From Kiritimatiellia bacterium (GTDB taxonomy: Bacteria > Verrucomicrobiota > Kiritimatiellia > JAAZAB01), in contig JAQUMN010000020.1 in assembly GCA_028718125.1 (NCBI GenBank), positions 1 through 59,200 on the forward strand: DNA of 59,200 nt, in the 5' to 3' direction. Each line of letters starts with the position of its first letter. The stretch's first letter is position 1. The notes below the pieces were generated by a model, which was given only the letters and a program-made list of their open reading frames with translations, searched no databases and was not told where the DNA came from. A program made the position numbers and the translations under genes. This document shows positions 7,507-16,209 of the stretch, one piece after another.

Positions 7507-10500
7507 ATGTTGAGAAAAACAGCGCTTTTTGTTGAATTCTGTATTTTTTTTGGACACCTGCTTGTTCTCAACGCCGCACCCAATGCGCTTTGTTTAGATG
7601 GCGAGTGGGATTTTACTTTCAAGAAGGAATTAATCAACGATACGCCGGCATTGCCTGATGCTTCCGCCTACGACATCACGCTGAACGTCCCTGACTACTG
7701 GTGTTTCCAATCGGAGCGTTTTGCCGAAGCTGCATGGTGGCCGGCATCGGGGTATCAAGGTGTTCCACAATACATCAATCTATGGGGCACAGGATTTTAC
7801 CGCAAGCAGGTTGCTGTTCCAGCCGACTGGTCCGGCAAGTCGGTTCAATTATTGATCGCGAGGGCGCACGGCAGCGTAAATATATGGTTCAACGGCACGC
7901 ATGCGGGGTATTACCCCTTTGCCGGCCTTTTCCCGTCATGTGCCGACTTGAGCCTGCTGTTAAAACCGGGCAAGACCAATGAAATAATCATCTCCGTGTC
8001 CAATATGAAACGCTTGACTCATTTAGACCGCTTGGGCGGCATCGAGGCTTCGGTTTTTTTAAAGGTATCCACCGGTTCCGGAAGGATTGACGGTCTCTTT
8101 ATTAGAGAAGGCGGAGACGCCAAAGAGGTCGTATGGGAAGCCGACCTGAAATTTCCGTTCGAGGAAAAAGAGCGGGACGACTCAACGCTGCAGTGGAAAA
8201 TAAAAGCCATACCCTCCGATACGGTTGTCGGGGAAGGATCGGTCGCGGTCACGCCCTTTAGCGCGCAAACAAGAATTGAATGGATTTCCAGGCATGATGA
8301 CATAAAGGCCTGGCATCCGAACAGCCCGACCCTATACATGGCGGAACTCGCCTGGCACACGCGCGCTGGGGCGCTGATCGATATGTGCAAGCAGCGATTT
8401 GGCTTGAGAGTGTGGCATACTGAAGGCAGGCAGTTGATGCTGAACGGCAAACCCATTTATTTGCGCCAAATGATGGCTCTGCATCACGAATCGCCGCATT
8501 ATCGATATCCCATGACCAAGGACTATTGGGTAAAATTTTTCAAGTTGGTGAAAGACGCGGGTTATAATAGCATCGAACAGGGATGGACCTCATCCGCAGA
8601 TGCTCTGGAAGCAGCCGATGAAGTGGGTATCGTTATGCAGACGGCCGCCAGCACCATGCTGGCGGAAAGACAAGCCATGGGTAAAGTGTTGCGGGTTCCG
8701 GGCCTCTGGGAAGGGATTGCCCGATGGACACGGACTTATCCCAGCCTGGCTATCTATTGTTTCGGCGGTGAAATGAATTACTACGACGGCTTTATTGAAG
8801 ACGTCGGCAATGTTGCGCGTGTCATCAAGTCAATCAATCCCCGATGTTTAATTCTACCGAATCATGCCATGAAAGGCATTGATTACGTTTTTGATCCGAA
8901 AGATGTTCCCGCACTCACACGCCGGCCCTTCCCGCATCATGCCAAACGGCTCGAGGAAATCACCCGTTATTCCGATATATTCGGCCATTTTCATGCGCCC
9001 GCTATTTTCAGTTACCATAATTTCAGAGGCTCCTGGGCCGCCTACGATCAGGAGCTTGCTGTTTATAACCGTCCACTTATTGCGCACGAAGTCGTTATGA
9101 TGTCGCAATCCATCGCTCCGTATCCGGCCGATGGGCAATTTAACACGTTACGCTACGGCCGGAAAGACGTAGCCCATCTATTGGTAGGCACCTACACCCC
9201 CGTTACCCTGGAAAAAGCGTCCAAGGATTCCCGCCGAGCGCTCCGGTATGAGGTGACGTCACGACTGCACGAACTGGGCACTAAATATGTGCTTGAGAAA
9301 GTGCGCAAATGCGGAAATCTGGCGGGATATGAACACATTGTCGGCTCGCTGTCATGGCTCTACGACCAGTATCTTGAATTACGACCGGGATACAGCCTTC
9401 AGAAGATGCTCAGATATAACAACGATAATGTTCTGTTGTTGGATTTTGATGAGGGCAACTGTTATAAACGCTGCTATTGGGAAGGAGATACGTTCCAGGG
9501 GAAGATCATGGTTTCGCTATATCAAGACGCGCCTATCCTCGAAGGAACGCTGATGTGGACACTGAACGACGGCCAGGCTGTTTTGATGCAGAAGACGCTG
9601 AAAACAGGATCCGTCCCCAACGGCAAGGTGACGACATTAGCGGATATGGAGTTCACCTGGCCGGAGGTGCGGACAAACAGCAAGGTGGACTTGGCGGTGA
9701 CGCTTAGCGCTGTGGGCCGTGAAATCCGCAATAACTGGGAGTTCTGGGTTTTTAAAAAAAACCCCCCCGGCCCGCTCCAGGCCGGCTGCGCGCCTGAGTC
9801 ATTCGCCATGTTGCACGAACGCTATCCGGGGATCGCGTGCCTCAAGGGTGATGAGACGGATAGCGCCAGAAAACTCTGGATCGTGGAAGCCCTGACGGCA
9901 AAAGAGCTGGATCACCTGGAGGCAGGCAATGATATCCTGCTGCTTGGCGCCAGCCCGTTTCCCGTATACAGCCGCTACACGTCTTTCGTCCCGGGGCGTG
10001 ATATCGATGATAATCATGGGAGCATCGTGCATCCCCATCCCATATTTGCCCGTATTCCCCATGAAGGCTGGGGCGACTGGCAATTTTACGCGTTCATTCA
10101 TGGCGCTGCCGGTATTTGTTTTGATCAAATGAAAGATATTCCTTTTGACCCTTTGTTGGAAGTCGTCTCGGCCTATCGTGACAGAAAACGAGGATTACTG
10201 TTCGAATTTAAAGCCGCTAAAGGCCGCCTGTTCGTGGCCGCCGGCAAGTTCCACGCGGATAATCCGGCCTGTATGACGTTATTGGATTCCATATTGGAAC
10301 ATATGGCCGGGCCCGGGTTTAAGCCGGCGACCGCCATCAATCTGGACTCCCTGAAACGTTTAATCAGCGCCGCCACCGTCACGTTCGGGAAAAACGAGAT
10401 TATATTCACGACGAATGCCTTTCATGGAGGAGCTCCCTATGCGAAATCGGGCGTTCAAGGTCTCATGCTCACATCGCAACAAGCCATAACGGCTTTCTTC

Positions 10501-11313
10501 AATCTGAAGCAAGCCGACATTCCGGCGGCAGCGGGTAACTATTTGACCCTTGCGGTGGAAGGCATTGACTGCGATCAGGAAGAATCCACCCTGGTAAAAA
10601 TAACGCTTAACGGGCATCTTGTTATCGAAGACGGCAACCAATGGTCAAAAAGCAAAGGTTCCATTTGGAATATTCCTTTTGACAAATCATGGTTGGGTGA
10701 AGGTGGTAATAAACTGGAAATTTGCAATGCCGATGTTGTCAGGACGTACAACAAGTGGTTTATCGTGGCCGGCGCCGCGATCGGCGCACGCGCCGCAGAC
10801 CGTCAAGAAAAGGCCGCCGGCGCCGAAGACGGCTGGACTAACAGGCCGGTTACGGTTGCATTTACTGCAAATCAATGGCACAAACTCAATCAGGGCAGCT
10901 GGCAGCAAGGCGGCACGCGCCTGATCGATACGGAGGGCAGGCATACAATCCATGTCAAGGATCGTGAAGATGCAGAAATTATCAAAACGATTGAGGTCCG
11001 CATTGATGCAACGCCTCCGGTATTGGCGCTGTTGTCAGCGCCGGTCATCGAACAATTGGGCGGCGAGTATTTTGGAAAGAAGGAGACCGTATTTAAAATC
11101 AGCGCAAAAGACAATTTGTCCGGTGTGAAAAAAACAGAGGTATCCATCGATTTGGGGGAATATCGGCCTTATACGGGTCCTTTCAGCTTGCCATCGGGCC
11201 TGCATAGCATAACATGCCGTTGCATCGATCAGGCCGGCAACCAGCAGGCCGTTTTTGCCGGCGGCCTGGAGGGCGGAGGCCCTACGGACGTTGTGCACGT
11301 TCAAATAAAATAA
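7507..11313 (+). CDS. Secreted GH2-like multidomain glycoside hydrolase
   Basis: 1268 residues from ATG 7507, the start giving a normal signal peptide (RKTALFVEFCIFFGHLLVLNA); the frame can extend to 7414. Domains in order are a GH2 sugar-binding jelly roll (about 30-210: GEWDF, GFYRKQVAVP, WFNGTHAGYYP, HLDRLGGI), an Ig-like linker and a TIM barrel starting at NGKPIYLRQ (about 316). The barrel has candidate acid/base Glu422 in FGGEMN and candidate nucleophile Glu528 in PLIAHE. A glutamine-amidotransferase-like fold (about 800-930), jelly-roll segments and a C-terminal Ig/OmpL47-like domain (VRIDATPPVLALLS, DNLSGVKKTEVS) follow. The canonical GNE of GH2 is replaced by GGE, so the specificity is uncertain. 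It heads an apparent glycan-degradation operon. Confidence 0.8.
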   Translation: MLRKTALFVEFCIFFGHLLVLNAAPNALCLDGEWDFTFKKELINDTPALPDASAYDITLNVPDYWCFQSERFAEAAWWPASGYQGVPQYINLWGTGFYRKQVAVPADWSGKSVQLLIARAHGSVNIWFNGTHAGYYPFAGLFPSCADLSLLLKPGKTNEIIISVSNMKRLTHLDRLGGIEASVFLKVSTGSGRIDGLFIREGGDAKEVVWEADLKFPFEEKERDDSTLQWKIKAIPSDTVVGEGSVAVTPFSAQTRIEWISRHDDIKAWHPNSPTLYMAELAWHTRAGALIDMCKQRFGLRVWHTEGRQLMLNGKPIYLRQMMALHHESPHYRYPMTKDYWVKFFKLVKDAGYNSIEQGWTSSADALEAADEVGIVMQTAASTMLAERQAMGKVLRVPGLWEGIARWTRTYPSLAIYCFGGEMNYYDGFIEDVGNVARVIKSINPRCLILPNHAMKGIDYVFDPKDVPALTRRPFPHHAKRLEEITRYSDIFGHFHAPAIFSYHNFRGSWAAYDQELAVYNRPLIAHEVVMMSQSIAPYPADGQFNTLRYGRKDVAHLLVGTYTPVTLEKASKDSRRALRYEVTSRLHELGTKYVLEKVRKCGNLAGYEHIVGSLSWLYDQYLELRPGYSLQKMLRYNNDNVLLLDFDEGNCYKRCYWEGDTFQGKIMVSLYQDAPILEGTLMWTLNDGQAVLMQKTLKTGSVPNGKVTTLADMEFTWPEVRTNSKVDLAVTLSAVGREIRNNWEFWVFKKNPPGPLQAGCAPESFAMLHERYPGIACLKGDETDSARKLWIVEALTAKELDHLEAGNDILLLGASPFPVYSRYTSFVPGRDIDDNHGSIVHPHPIFARIPHEGWGDWQFYAFIHGAAGICFDQMKDIPFDPLLEVVSAYRDRKRGLLFEFKAAKGRLFVAAGKFHADNPACMTLLDSILEHMAGPGFKPATAINLDSLKRLISAATVTFGKNEIIFTTNAFHGGAPYAKSGVQGLMLTSQQAITAFFNLKQADIPAAAGNYLTLAVEGIDCDQEESTLVKITLNGHLVIEDGNQWSKSKGSIWNIPFDKSWLGEGGNKLEICNADVVRTYNKWFIVAGAAIGARAADRQEKAAGAEDGWTNRPVTVAFTANQWHKLNQGSWQQGGTRLIDTEGRHTIHVKDREDAEIIKTIEVRIDATPPVLALLSAPVIEQLGGEYFGKKETVFKISAKDNLSGVKKTEVSIDLGEYRPYTGPFSLPSGLHSITCRCIDQAGNQQAVFAGGLEGGGPTDVVHVQIK

Positions 11314-11332
11314 ACGCGAAAGGATAAATGTC

Positions 11333-13387
11333 ATGTTTGTTTGCAAAGACCTGGGCCGCGTTGTTATGGCGGTTTTTATGGTTCTCATCTGCGGAAATTT
11401 TCTTAACGCGAAAGATATAGCCGTGTCGCCTGAAGAAGAAAGCCTATGGATTCGGCATCTTTTGCCTCTACCGCACCGGATATCCATAAAAAATAAAGCG
11501 GTAGTCAAGCCCGTGGATATTTCCATTACCATGGCCGCCGGTTCCGGCGAAATCGTCCAAACCGCCGTTGACGAATTGAGGCAGGTATTTAAGGACAAAG
11601 CGGGGCTCGTTCCTGATGGCAAGCTGTTTGACATCACCGTTGGAACCGTCGATTCGGAGGGCAAACTGGCCGGCATTCGCCTGGCCGAGGCCGATGCGCT
11701 GAAAACGCTGCCGAATAACGATCAAGCCTACGTCATTCAATCGCAAGGCAATAACAAGCTCTTAGTAGCCGGCCTTGATGAAAAAGGCGTTTATTACGCT
11801 GTCAGGACCCTGTGCCAGTTGCTTGAACCCGCTATTACAAATGGGCAAGTTTCCATACCCTTGGCCAATGTTCTGGATTGGCCGGATATGGAAGAGAGGG
11901 GCCTGTGGAATTTTCCGCCGGATTTGATTCCCTGGATGGCATCCATCAAGCTTAATTACGGGAAAATCGGCGGCGGTGGTTTTAACGTCGTGCGCGGCCA
12001 GAAAAGCCACACGGATATTGACACCAACGCCTTGCATGCCGGACGGGCAAGGGCCTTAAATGCCGTCCCGTTGATTATGCATCTTAATTTTCAAAGCAGT
12101 CTTTTGAGCGCATATCCCGAGCTGGCCGGCAAAGGCGACAGCGCCATTGCCGGGCGATATTTCGCCCACAAACAGGGCGATCCGCACCGCGCCCCCTGCG
12201 CGTCCAATCCGCTTCTGGCCAAGATACTGGCGGAATGGATGCTGGATATTGCCTCGCAGGACGCCCGCGAAGTGAGCTGCTGGTTGACGGAGCGCCCGGC
12301 GCAGTGCGCGTGCGCGGAGTGTTTAAGGGCGGGACAGTTTGTCGCGGAAGCCCGCGCCTTCGTGAATGCCTGGAGGGAAGTCCGCAGCCAATATCCGGAC
12401 TTTGTCATCCGCTTATTTATCTCGACGACCACGGACGAGCGCTATTATAAAATTCTTGCCGAGACGCCGCCCGAGGTGAAAATCGAGCGCTGCTGCAATA
12501 TGAATTCGGCCAGGGTCCGGCATTTGCCCAGGGATCTGTTTATCAACCCGCTGTTCGATTATTATGCCGCACGTGGGCGGTGGATCGCCAGCTATGATGT
12601 GCCGTATCCCGCTAGTGGCGCGGTCGAAACGCCCGAATTCAAGATTCCGGAAAGTTCCGCGCACCGCATCCGGGATTTTATCCGCCAGTTGATCGAGCGC
12701 CGTTACAAAGGCGCCTATGGGATGACCGGCTGGCACCGGATGGGAAAAGAGATCTGCGGGTTTAATTACCAGGCTTTGGCGGAATGGGCCTGGAATCTAA
12801 ACGGCCGGAGCGAGCGGGAGTTTGCCGTTGCCTGGGCGACGCGGGAAGGATATGCCAATCCCGATGCTGTCGGCGATTGGTCGGAGATCATGGGACCGAT
12901 CGAGTTTGACGTCTACGATTCGGATATCCCGACATGTTATTCCTGGGGGACGGCGGTCAACATGATCAAAACAAAACAACCGCCTTGTTTAGGCGAGGAA
13001 ATGTTCCGGTATTACACCCAGCCGGAAGCGTTCGATCAAAAGTTGGCCGCTTGCGAACAAGCATTGAAACTGAGCGAGTCCTTCCACTCCCCGTATCTTG
13101 CCAATGAGACCAGGGTGGTGATTTCGTATATTAAACTCGCCAAGTATATCTATCAGGCGGCGGATGCCGTGTGCCTTGCCGATCCGTCAAATCCGGAACG
13201 GAATAAGGCCCTGCAGGAAGCCCTGGCGCATCTCAAGCAGGCCGGCGAAGAAAACATACAGGCTATACGGCAATGGCGCGGCGCGTTAGGCCCTGAAAAA
13301 TGGGCGCCCCGGGTGTATGACGCCATCAAGGCGACCGAAGATACCGTTCAGGGCATTTCACAGGCCGTCGAGATACATGTCAAATAA
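11333..13387 (+). CDS. Secreted GH20-domain glycoside hydrolase-like protein
   Basis: 684 residues with an N-terminal signal peptide (VVMAVFMVLICGNFLNA). Residues about 45-150 form the alpha/beta domain that precedes the catalytic barrel in GH20, GH67 and GH84 enzymes (FDITVGTVDSEG, YVIQSQGNNKLLVAGLDEKGV split motif, YYAVRTLCQLL). The barrel region begins with DMEERGLWNFP and contains LTERPAQCACAECL, a Cys cluster seen in DUF4838-like proteins. A helical C-terminal domain follows. No classic GH20 Asp-Glu pair is obvious, so it is better named GH20-domain-containing than beta-hexosaminidase. AAGGA precedes the start by 8 bases and the gene lies 19 bp downstream of the GH2-like gene, so they are cotranscribed. 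Confidence 0.7.
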   Translation: MFVCKDLGRVVMAVFMVLICGNFLNAKDIAVSPEEESLWIRHLLPLPHRISIKNKAVVKPVDISITMAAGSGEIVQTAVDELRQVFKDKAGLVPDGKLFDITVGTVDSEGKLAGIRLAEADALKTLPNNDQAYVIQSQGNNKLLVAGLDEKGVYYAVRTLCQLLEPAITNGQVSIPLANVLDWPDMEERGLWNFPPDLIPWMASIKLNYGKIGGGGFNVVRGQKSHTDIDTNALHAGRARALNAVPLIMHLNFQSSLLSAYPELAGKGDSAIAGRYFAHKQGDPHRAPCASNPLLAKILAEWMLDIASQDAREVSCWLTERPAQCACAECLRAGQFVAEARAFVNAWREVRSQYPDFVIRLFISTTTDERYYKILAETPPEVKIERCCNMNSARVRHLPRDLFINPLFDYYAARGRWIASYDVPYPASGAVETPEFKIPESSAHRIRDFIRQLIERRYKGAYGMTGWHRMGKEICGFNYQALAEWAWNLNGRSEREFAVAWATREGYANPDAVGDWSEIMGPIEFDVYDSDIPTCYSWGTAVNMIKTKQPPCLGEEMFRYYTQPEAFDQKLAACEQALKLSESFHSPYLANETRVVISYIKLAKYIYQAADAVCLADPSNPERNKALQEALAHLKQAGEENIQAIRQWRGALGPEKWAPRVYDAIKATEDTVQGISQAVEIHVK

Positions 13388-13447
13388 CGGGCCGACGGAA
13401 TGCGGCGGCCCGTTGGCACGGCGCACAGCGCTGAGCCAACAGGGAAC

Positions 13448-14677
13448 ATGGACACTATCGATAGAATCGAGAACGAAATCATCCTGCAGGGCCGCCGGAA
13501 TAACCAGGCGTGGTTTGAGCCGTCCATGGGCGTCATCCCGGCACAGGGCAAGGACCGGCAGGCCGAAGTGTTCATTGCGGCCAAGCTTTTGACTGGCAAC
13601 GATATCGGTCCGCTGATGTTTTTGAAGACATCCGATCTGGGCAAAACCTGGACGCCGCCCATGCTGAGCCAACGGTGGTTCAAAATTCCCATGGACGACG
13701 ACCTCTTCGAGGAACCGTGGTTTGGGTTGCGCTACCATGCCGCCACCCACACGCTGCTGGCGTTGGGTCAAACGCATTTCGTTCAAGACGCCGGCGCGGG
13801 CGGCACGAACACACAATATAAAAGCGAGCGCCATGTCCGCTCCCCCTTTCTCAAGGGCGCGATCGTCTACTCGACCTGGAATCCCGGCGAACAGGATTTC
13901 ACCCCCTGGGTGCGGATGGCTTTGCCGGCGCCGTTGGACCTTGCCGTCTATTACAACGGACAAATGCATGAAAAAGAAGACGGCACGATGCTGATCCCGG
14001 GGTATTACCGCGGGCCGCTCCGGGACGGAGAACAGAACCTCTATTCAAGGATCACGGTGTTAAGATGCGAGTTTATCGGCGGCACACTGCGATATCTGGA
14101 ACACGGCAGCGTGCATACGATCGAGGAAGAGCGGGGACTGGCCGAGCCCTCTCTGGTTTTCTTTCATGGCAGGTATTTCATGACCCTGCGCCACAATCTC
14201 CGCGCCTATGCGACTACCAGCGCCGACGGGCTGCATTTTAACGAGCTGACGCCCTGGCGGTTCGATGACGGCGAAGACCTGGGCAACTATAATACTCAGC
14301 AGCATTGGGTGAAACGGGGTGGCACGCTGTATTTGATTTACAACCGGAAGAGCGAATTGAACAACGGCGTGTTCCGAAGCCGGGCGCCGTTATTCATGGC
14401 GGAGGTGGATGCAAACGCCTTACGGGTGCGCCGTGCCACGGAACGCATTGTATTCCCGGAAAAAGGAGCGCGGATGGGTAATTTCTGCGTGGCCGATGTC
14501 TCTCGCGATGAAACCTGGATTGTCTCCGGCGAATGGCAGGAAGGAATGTTCGCCCATTCCAAGAAAGGGATGCGATTCTGGGTTGATAATAAAACCATCA
14601 ATTATATTCGCTATATCGGCGACCTGCTGCTGGCAAGGGTCGGCTGGCACGGCATGCCGAATGGAAAATATGGATAG
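13448..14677 (+). CDS. BNR/sialidase-superfamily protein
   Basis: About 409 residues with six-bladed beta-propeller character. There is an Asp-box (TSDLGKTWTPP, about residue 60) near the N-terminus and several similar blade edges (TTSADGLHFNE; DETWIVSGEWQEG). No signal peptide is apparent from either ATG 13448 (AGGGA at 13441) or the longer ATG 13400, so the protein may act in the cytoplasm on imported oligosaccharides. The catalytic Arg triad of true sialidases cannot be verified by eye. It follows the GH20-domain gene by 60 bp and precedes an oxidoreductase gene in the same direction. It could be a sialidase, another exo-glycosidase of the fold, or a non-enzymatic propeller. Confidence 0.65.
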   Translation: MDTIDRIENEIILQGRRNNQAWFEPSMGVIPAQGKDRQAEVFIAAKLLTGNDIGPLMFLKTSDLGKTWTPPMLSQRWFKIPMDDDLFEEPWFGLRYHAATHTLLALGQTHFVQDAGAGGTNTQYKSERHVRSPFLKGAIVYSTWNPGEQDFTPWVRMALPAPLDLAVYYNGQMHEKEDGTMLIPGYYRGPLRDGEQNLYSRITVLRCEFIGGTLRYLEHGSVHTIEEERGLAEPSLVFFHGRYFMTLRHNLRAYATTSADGLHFNELTPWRFDDGEDLGNYNTQQHWVKRGGTLYLIYNRKSELNNGVFRSRAPLFMAEVDANALRVRRATERIVFPEKGARMGNFCVADVSRDETWIVSGEWQEGMFAHSKKGMRFWVDNKTINYIRYIGDLLLARVGWHGMPNGKYG

Positions 14678-14754
14678 AAGGGCTGCGGGGTAAATAAATT
14701 AGGGCTTAGCATCCGTTTCCTTTAACAAACATCTCAATCTTCCGGGAGCAAATG

Positions 14755-15879
14755 ATGAATACGGTGCGAATGGGTATTGTGGGCCTGGGCATGGGCGGCA
14801 GTCATGCCAGGAAATTCCTGAAAGGAAGCATTGCGCGGGCTAAATTAACGGCAGTCTGCGATTTGTCTCCGGAGCGATTGGCGCCGTTTGAGCAGACCAC
14901 GAAAGTGTTCGCCCGCCCGGAAGACCTGTTCGATTCCGGACTGATAGACGCTGTCATCGTGGCGACCCCCCATTATTCTCATGCCACGGTCGGTATCGCG
15001 GCGCTCCGGCATGGACTGCATGTGCTCGTGGAAAAGCCGATTTCCGCGCACAAGGCCGATGCCCTTCGCCTGATCGCCGCCCACCGGAATAAGAAACAGG
15101 TATTCGCCGCCATGTTCAATGAAAGAACGCAGCCTTGTTATATCACGGCTCATACACTGGTGCGCAACGGAGAGCTGGGGGAACTTCGCCGCTTAAATTG
15201 GATATCCACCGACTGGTTCCGCACGGACGCCTATTATGCCCGCAGCGGCTGGCGCGCCACCTGGAAGGGCGAAGGCGGCGGCGTGCTGCTGAATCAATGC
15301 CCGCATCATTTGGACCTTTTTCAGTGGATCGCCGGCATGCCGATACGGGTGCGCGCCAATTGTTTTTTTGGGAAATATCATGCCATCGAAGTCGAGGATG
15401 ACGTCACCGCATTCATGGAATACTCGAACGGCGCCACGGGGGTATTCATTGCCACAACCGGCGAGGCGCCCGGAACCAACCGGATGGAGATCACGGGGGA
15501 TCGGGGCAGACTTATCGTCGAGCATAATACAATCCAGTTCACACGGAACACAGTTCCGATGAGCGACTATTGCAGGAAAGCAAAGGGAGCGATGGCCACG
15601 CCGGATGTATGGCTTGTCACGATCCCCGTTAAAAACACGGTCCATGATCCGCATGCAGCCATTCTGCAAAACTTTACAGATGCCATTCTGGACGGCGTGC
15701 CGCTGATTGCCCCAGCCGAGGAAGGCCTCCGTTCTTTGGAGCTGGCCAATGCGATGGTTTACTCGTCCATCAAGAATAAATGCGTGGATTTGCCGCTCAA
15801 CGCAAAGCGTTACGCGCAGTTACTGCGCCAGTTGATTGCAACCCCGCCATCCGTGAAAACTAAATCCCGCAGCGCATGA
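14755..15879 (+). CDS. Gfo/Idh/MocA family sugar oxidoreductase
   Basis: About 374 residues. The N-terminal Rossmann fold has MGIVGLGMGGSHARKFL (dinucleotide loop GLGMGG), followed by AVCDLSPERL, DAVIVATPHYSHA and the family signature EKPISAHKADA. The C-terminal beta-sheet substrate domain contains GGGVLLNQCPHHLDLFQWI, whose His pair is typical for the active site. The gene opens with tandem ATGs (14752 and 14755), and GGGAG spacing favours 14755. As the last gene of the glycan locus it probably oxidises a released sugar or inositol-type product in the cytoplasm. Substrate unknown. Confidence 0.88.
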   Translation: MNTVRMGIVGLGMGGSHARKFLKGSIARAKLTAVCDLSPERLAPFEQTTKVFARPEDLFDSGLIDAVIVATPHYSHATVGIAALRHGLHVLVEKPISAHKADALRLIAAHRNKKQVFAAMFNERTQPCYITAHTLVRNGELGELRRLNWISTDWFRTDAYYARSGWRATWKGEGGGVLLNQCPHHLDLFQWIAGMPIRVRANCFFGKYHAIEVEDDVTAFMEYSNGATGVFIATTGEAPGTNRMEITGDRGRLIVEHNTIQFTRNTVPMSDYCRKAKGAMATPDVWLVTIPVKNTVHDPHAAILQNFTDAILDGVPLIAPAEEGLRSLELANAMVYSSIKNKCVDLPLNAKRYAQLLRQLIATPPSVKTKSRSA

Positions 15880-16049
15880 GATGAAAATGGGTCAGATAGC
15901 ATGAAAGGCGGTTAGAGCTCCGAGGCGATGCGGCATATAATACCCATCAGCCATAGGAGACGCGGCCAAGGTGGCCAGTCATTGGCACGAAGATGCTATC
16001 AAAACCAGCCGCCCAGAAGAGAAGGACGGATTAACCCGGAATTGGGGGA

Positions 16050-16090
16050 GTAGAGGCTGGGAGGGCTCGAACCCCCGACTTTTCCGGTTT
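16050..16090 (-). pseudogene. tRNA 3' fragment (T-arm plus acceptor strand)
   Basis: Read on the minus strand it gives GGGGGTTCGAGCCCTCC (T stem-loop with TTCGAGC) followed by CAGCCTCTAC. That 3' acceptor strand also ends the tRNA-Lys gene at 17838-17910, and a matching run (gagtagaggct) extends past the mature end in both. The preceding sequence has no D-arm or anticodon arm, so it is a remnant and not a functional gene. Together with the intact tRNA it brackets aspA. Confidence 0.6.
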
Positions 16091-16191
16091 GACCTTATCT
16101 TTGTACGGGTATATCTTGAAGTTAAACAATGTAGTGTCGCTTTGTAACGAAGGTGTATTGCTGAGCCGTCTTCAAAGCGATTTGTCGTCAT

Positions 16192-16207
16192 CATTAATCG
16201 ATTAATG
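16192..16207. promoter_or_regulatory. Perfect palindrome at the aspA translation start
   Basis: CATTAATCGATTAATG is a perfect 16-bp palindrome ending two bases before the aspA ATG (16210). It occupies the place where a Shine-Dalgarno sequence would be, and none is visible. It may be an operator or part of a leaderless-type start. Confidence 0.45.
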
Positions 16208-16209
16208 CC

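Larger units (their letters stand above)
15880..16209. other. Intergenic region with tRNA 3' remnant and palindrome
   Basis: 330 bp between the oxidoreductase and aspA genes. It holds the tRNA 3'-end fragment (16050-16090) and the perfect palindrome beside the aspA start, both listed separately. No ORF is supported. Confidence 0.5.
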
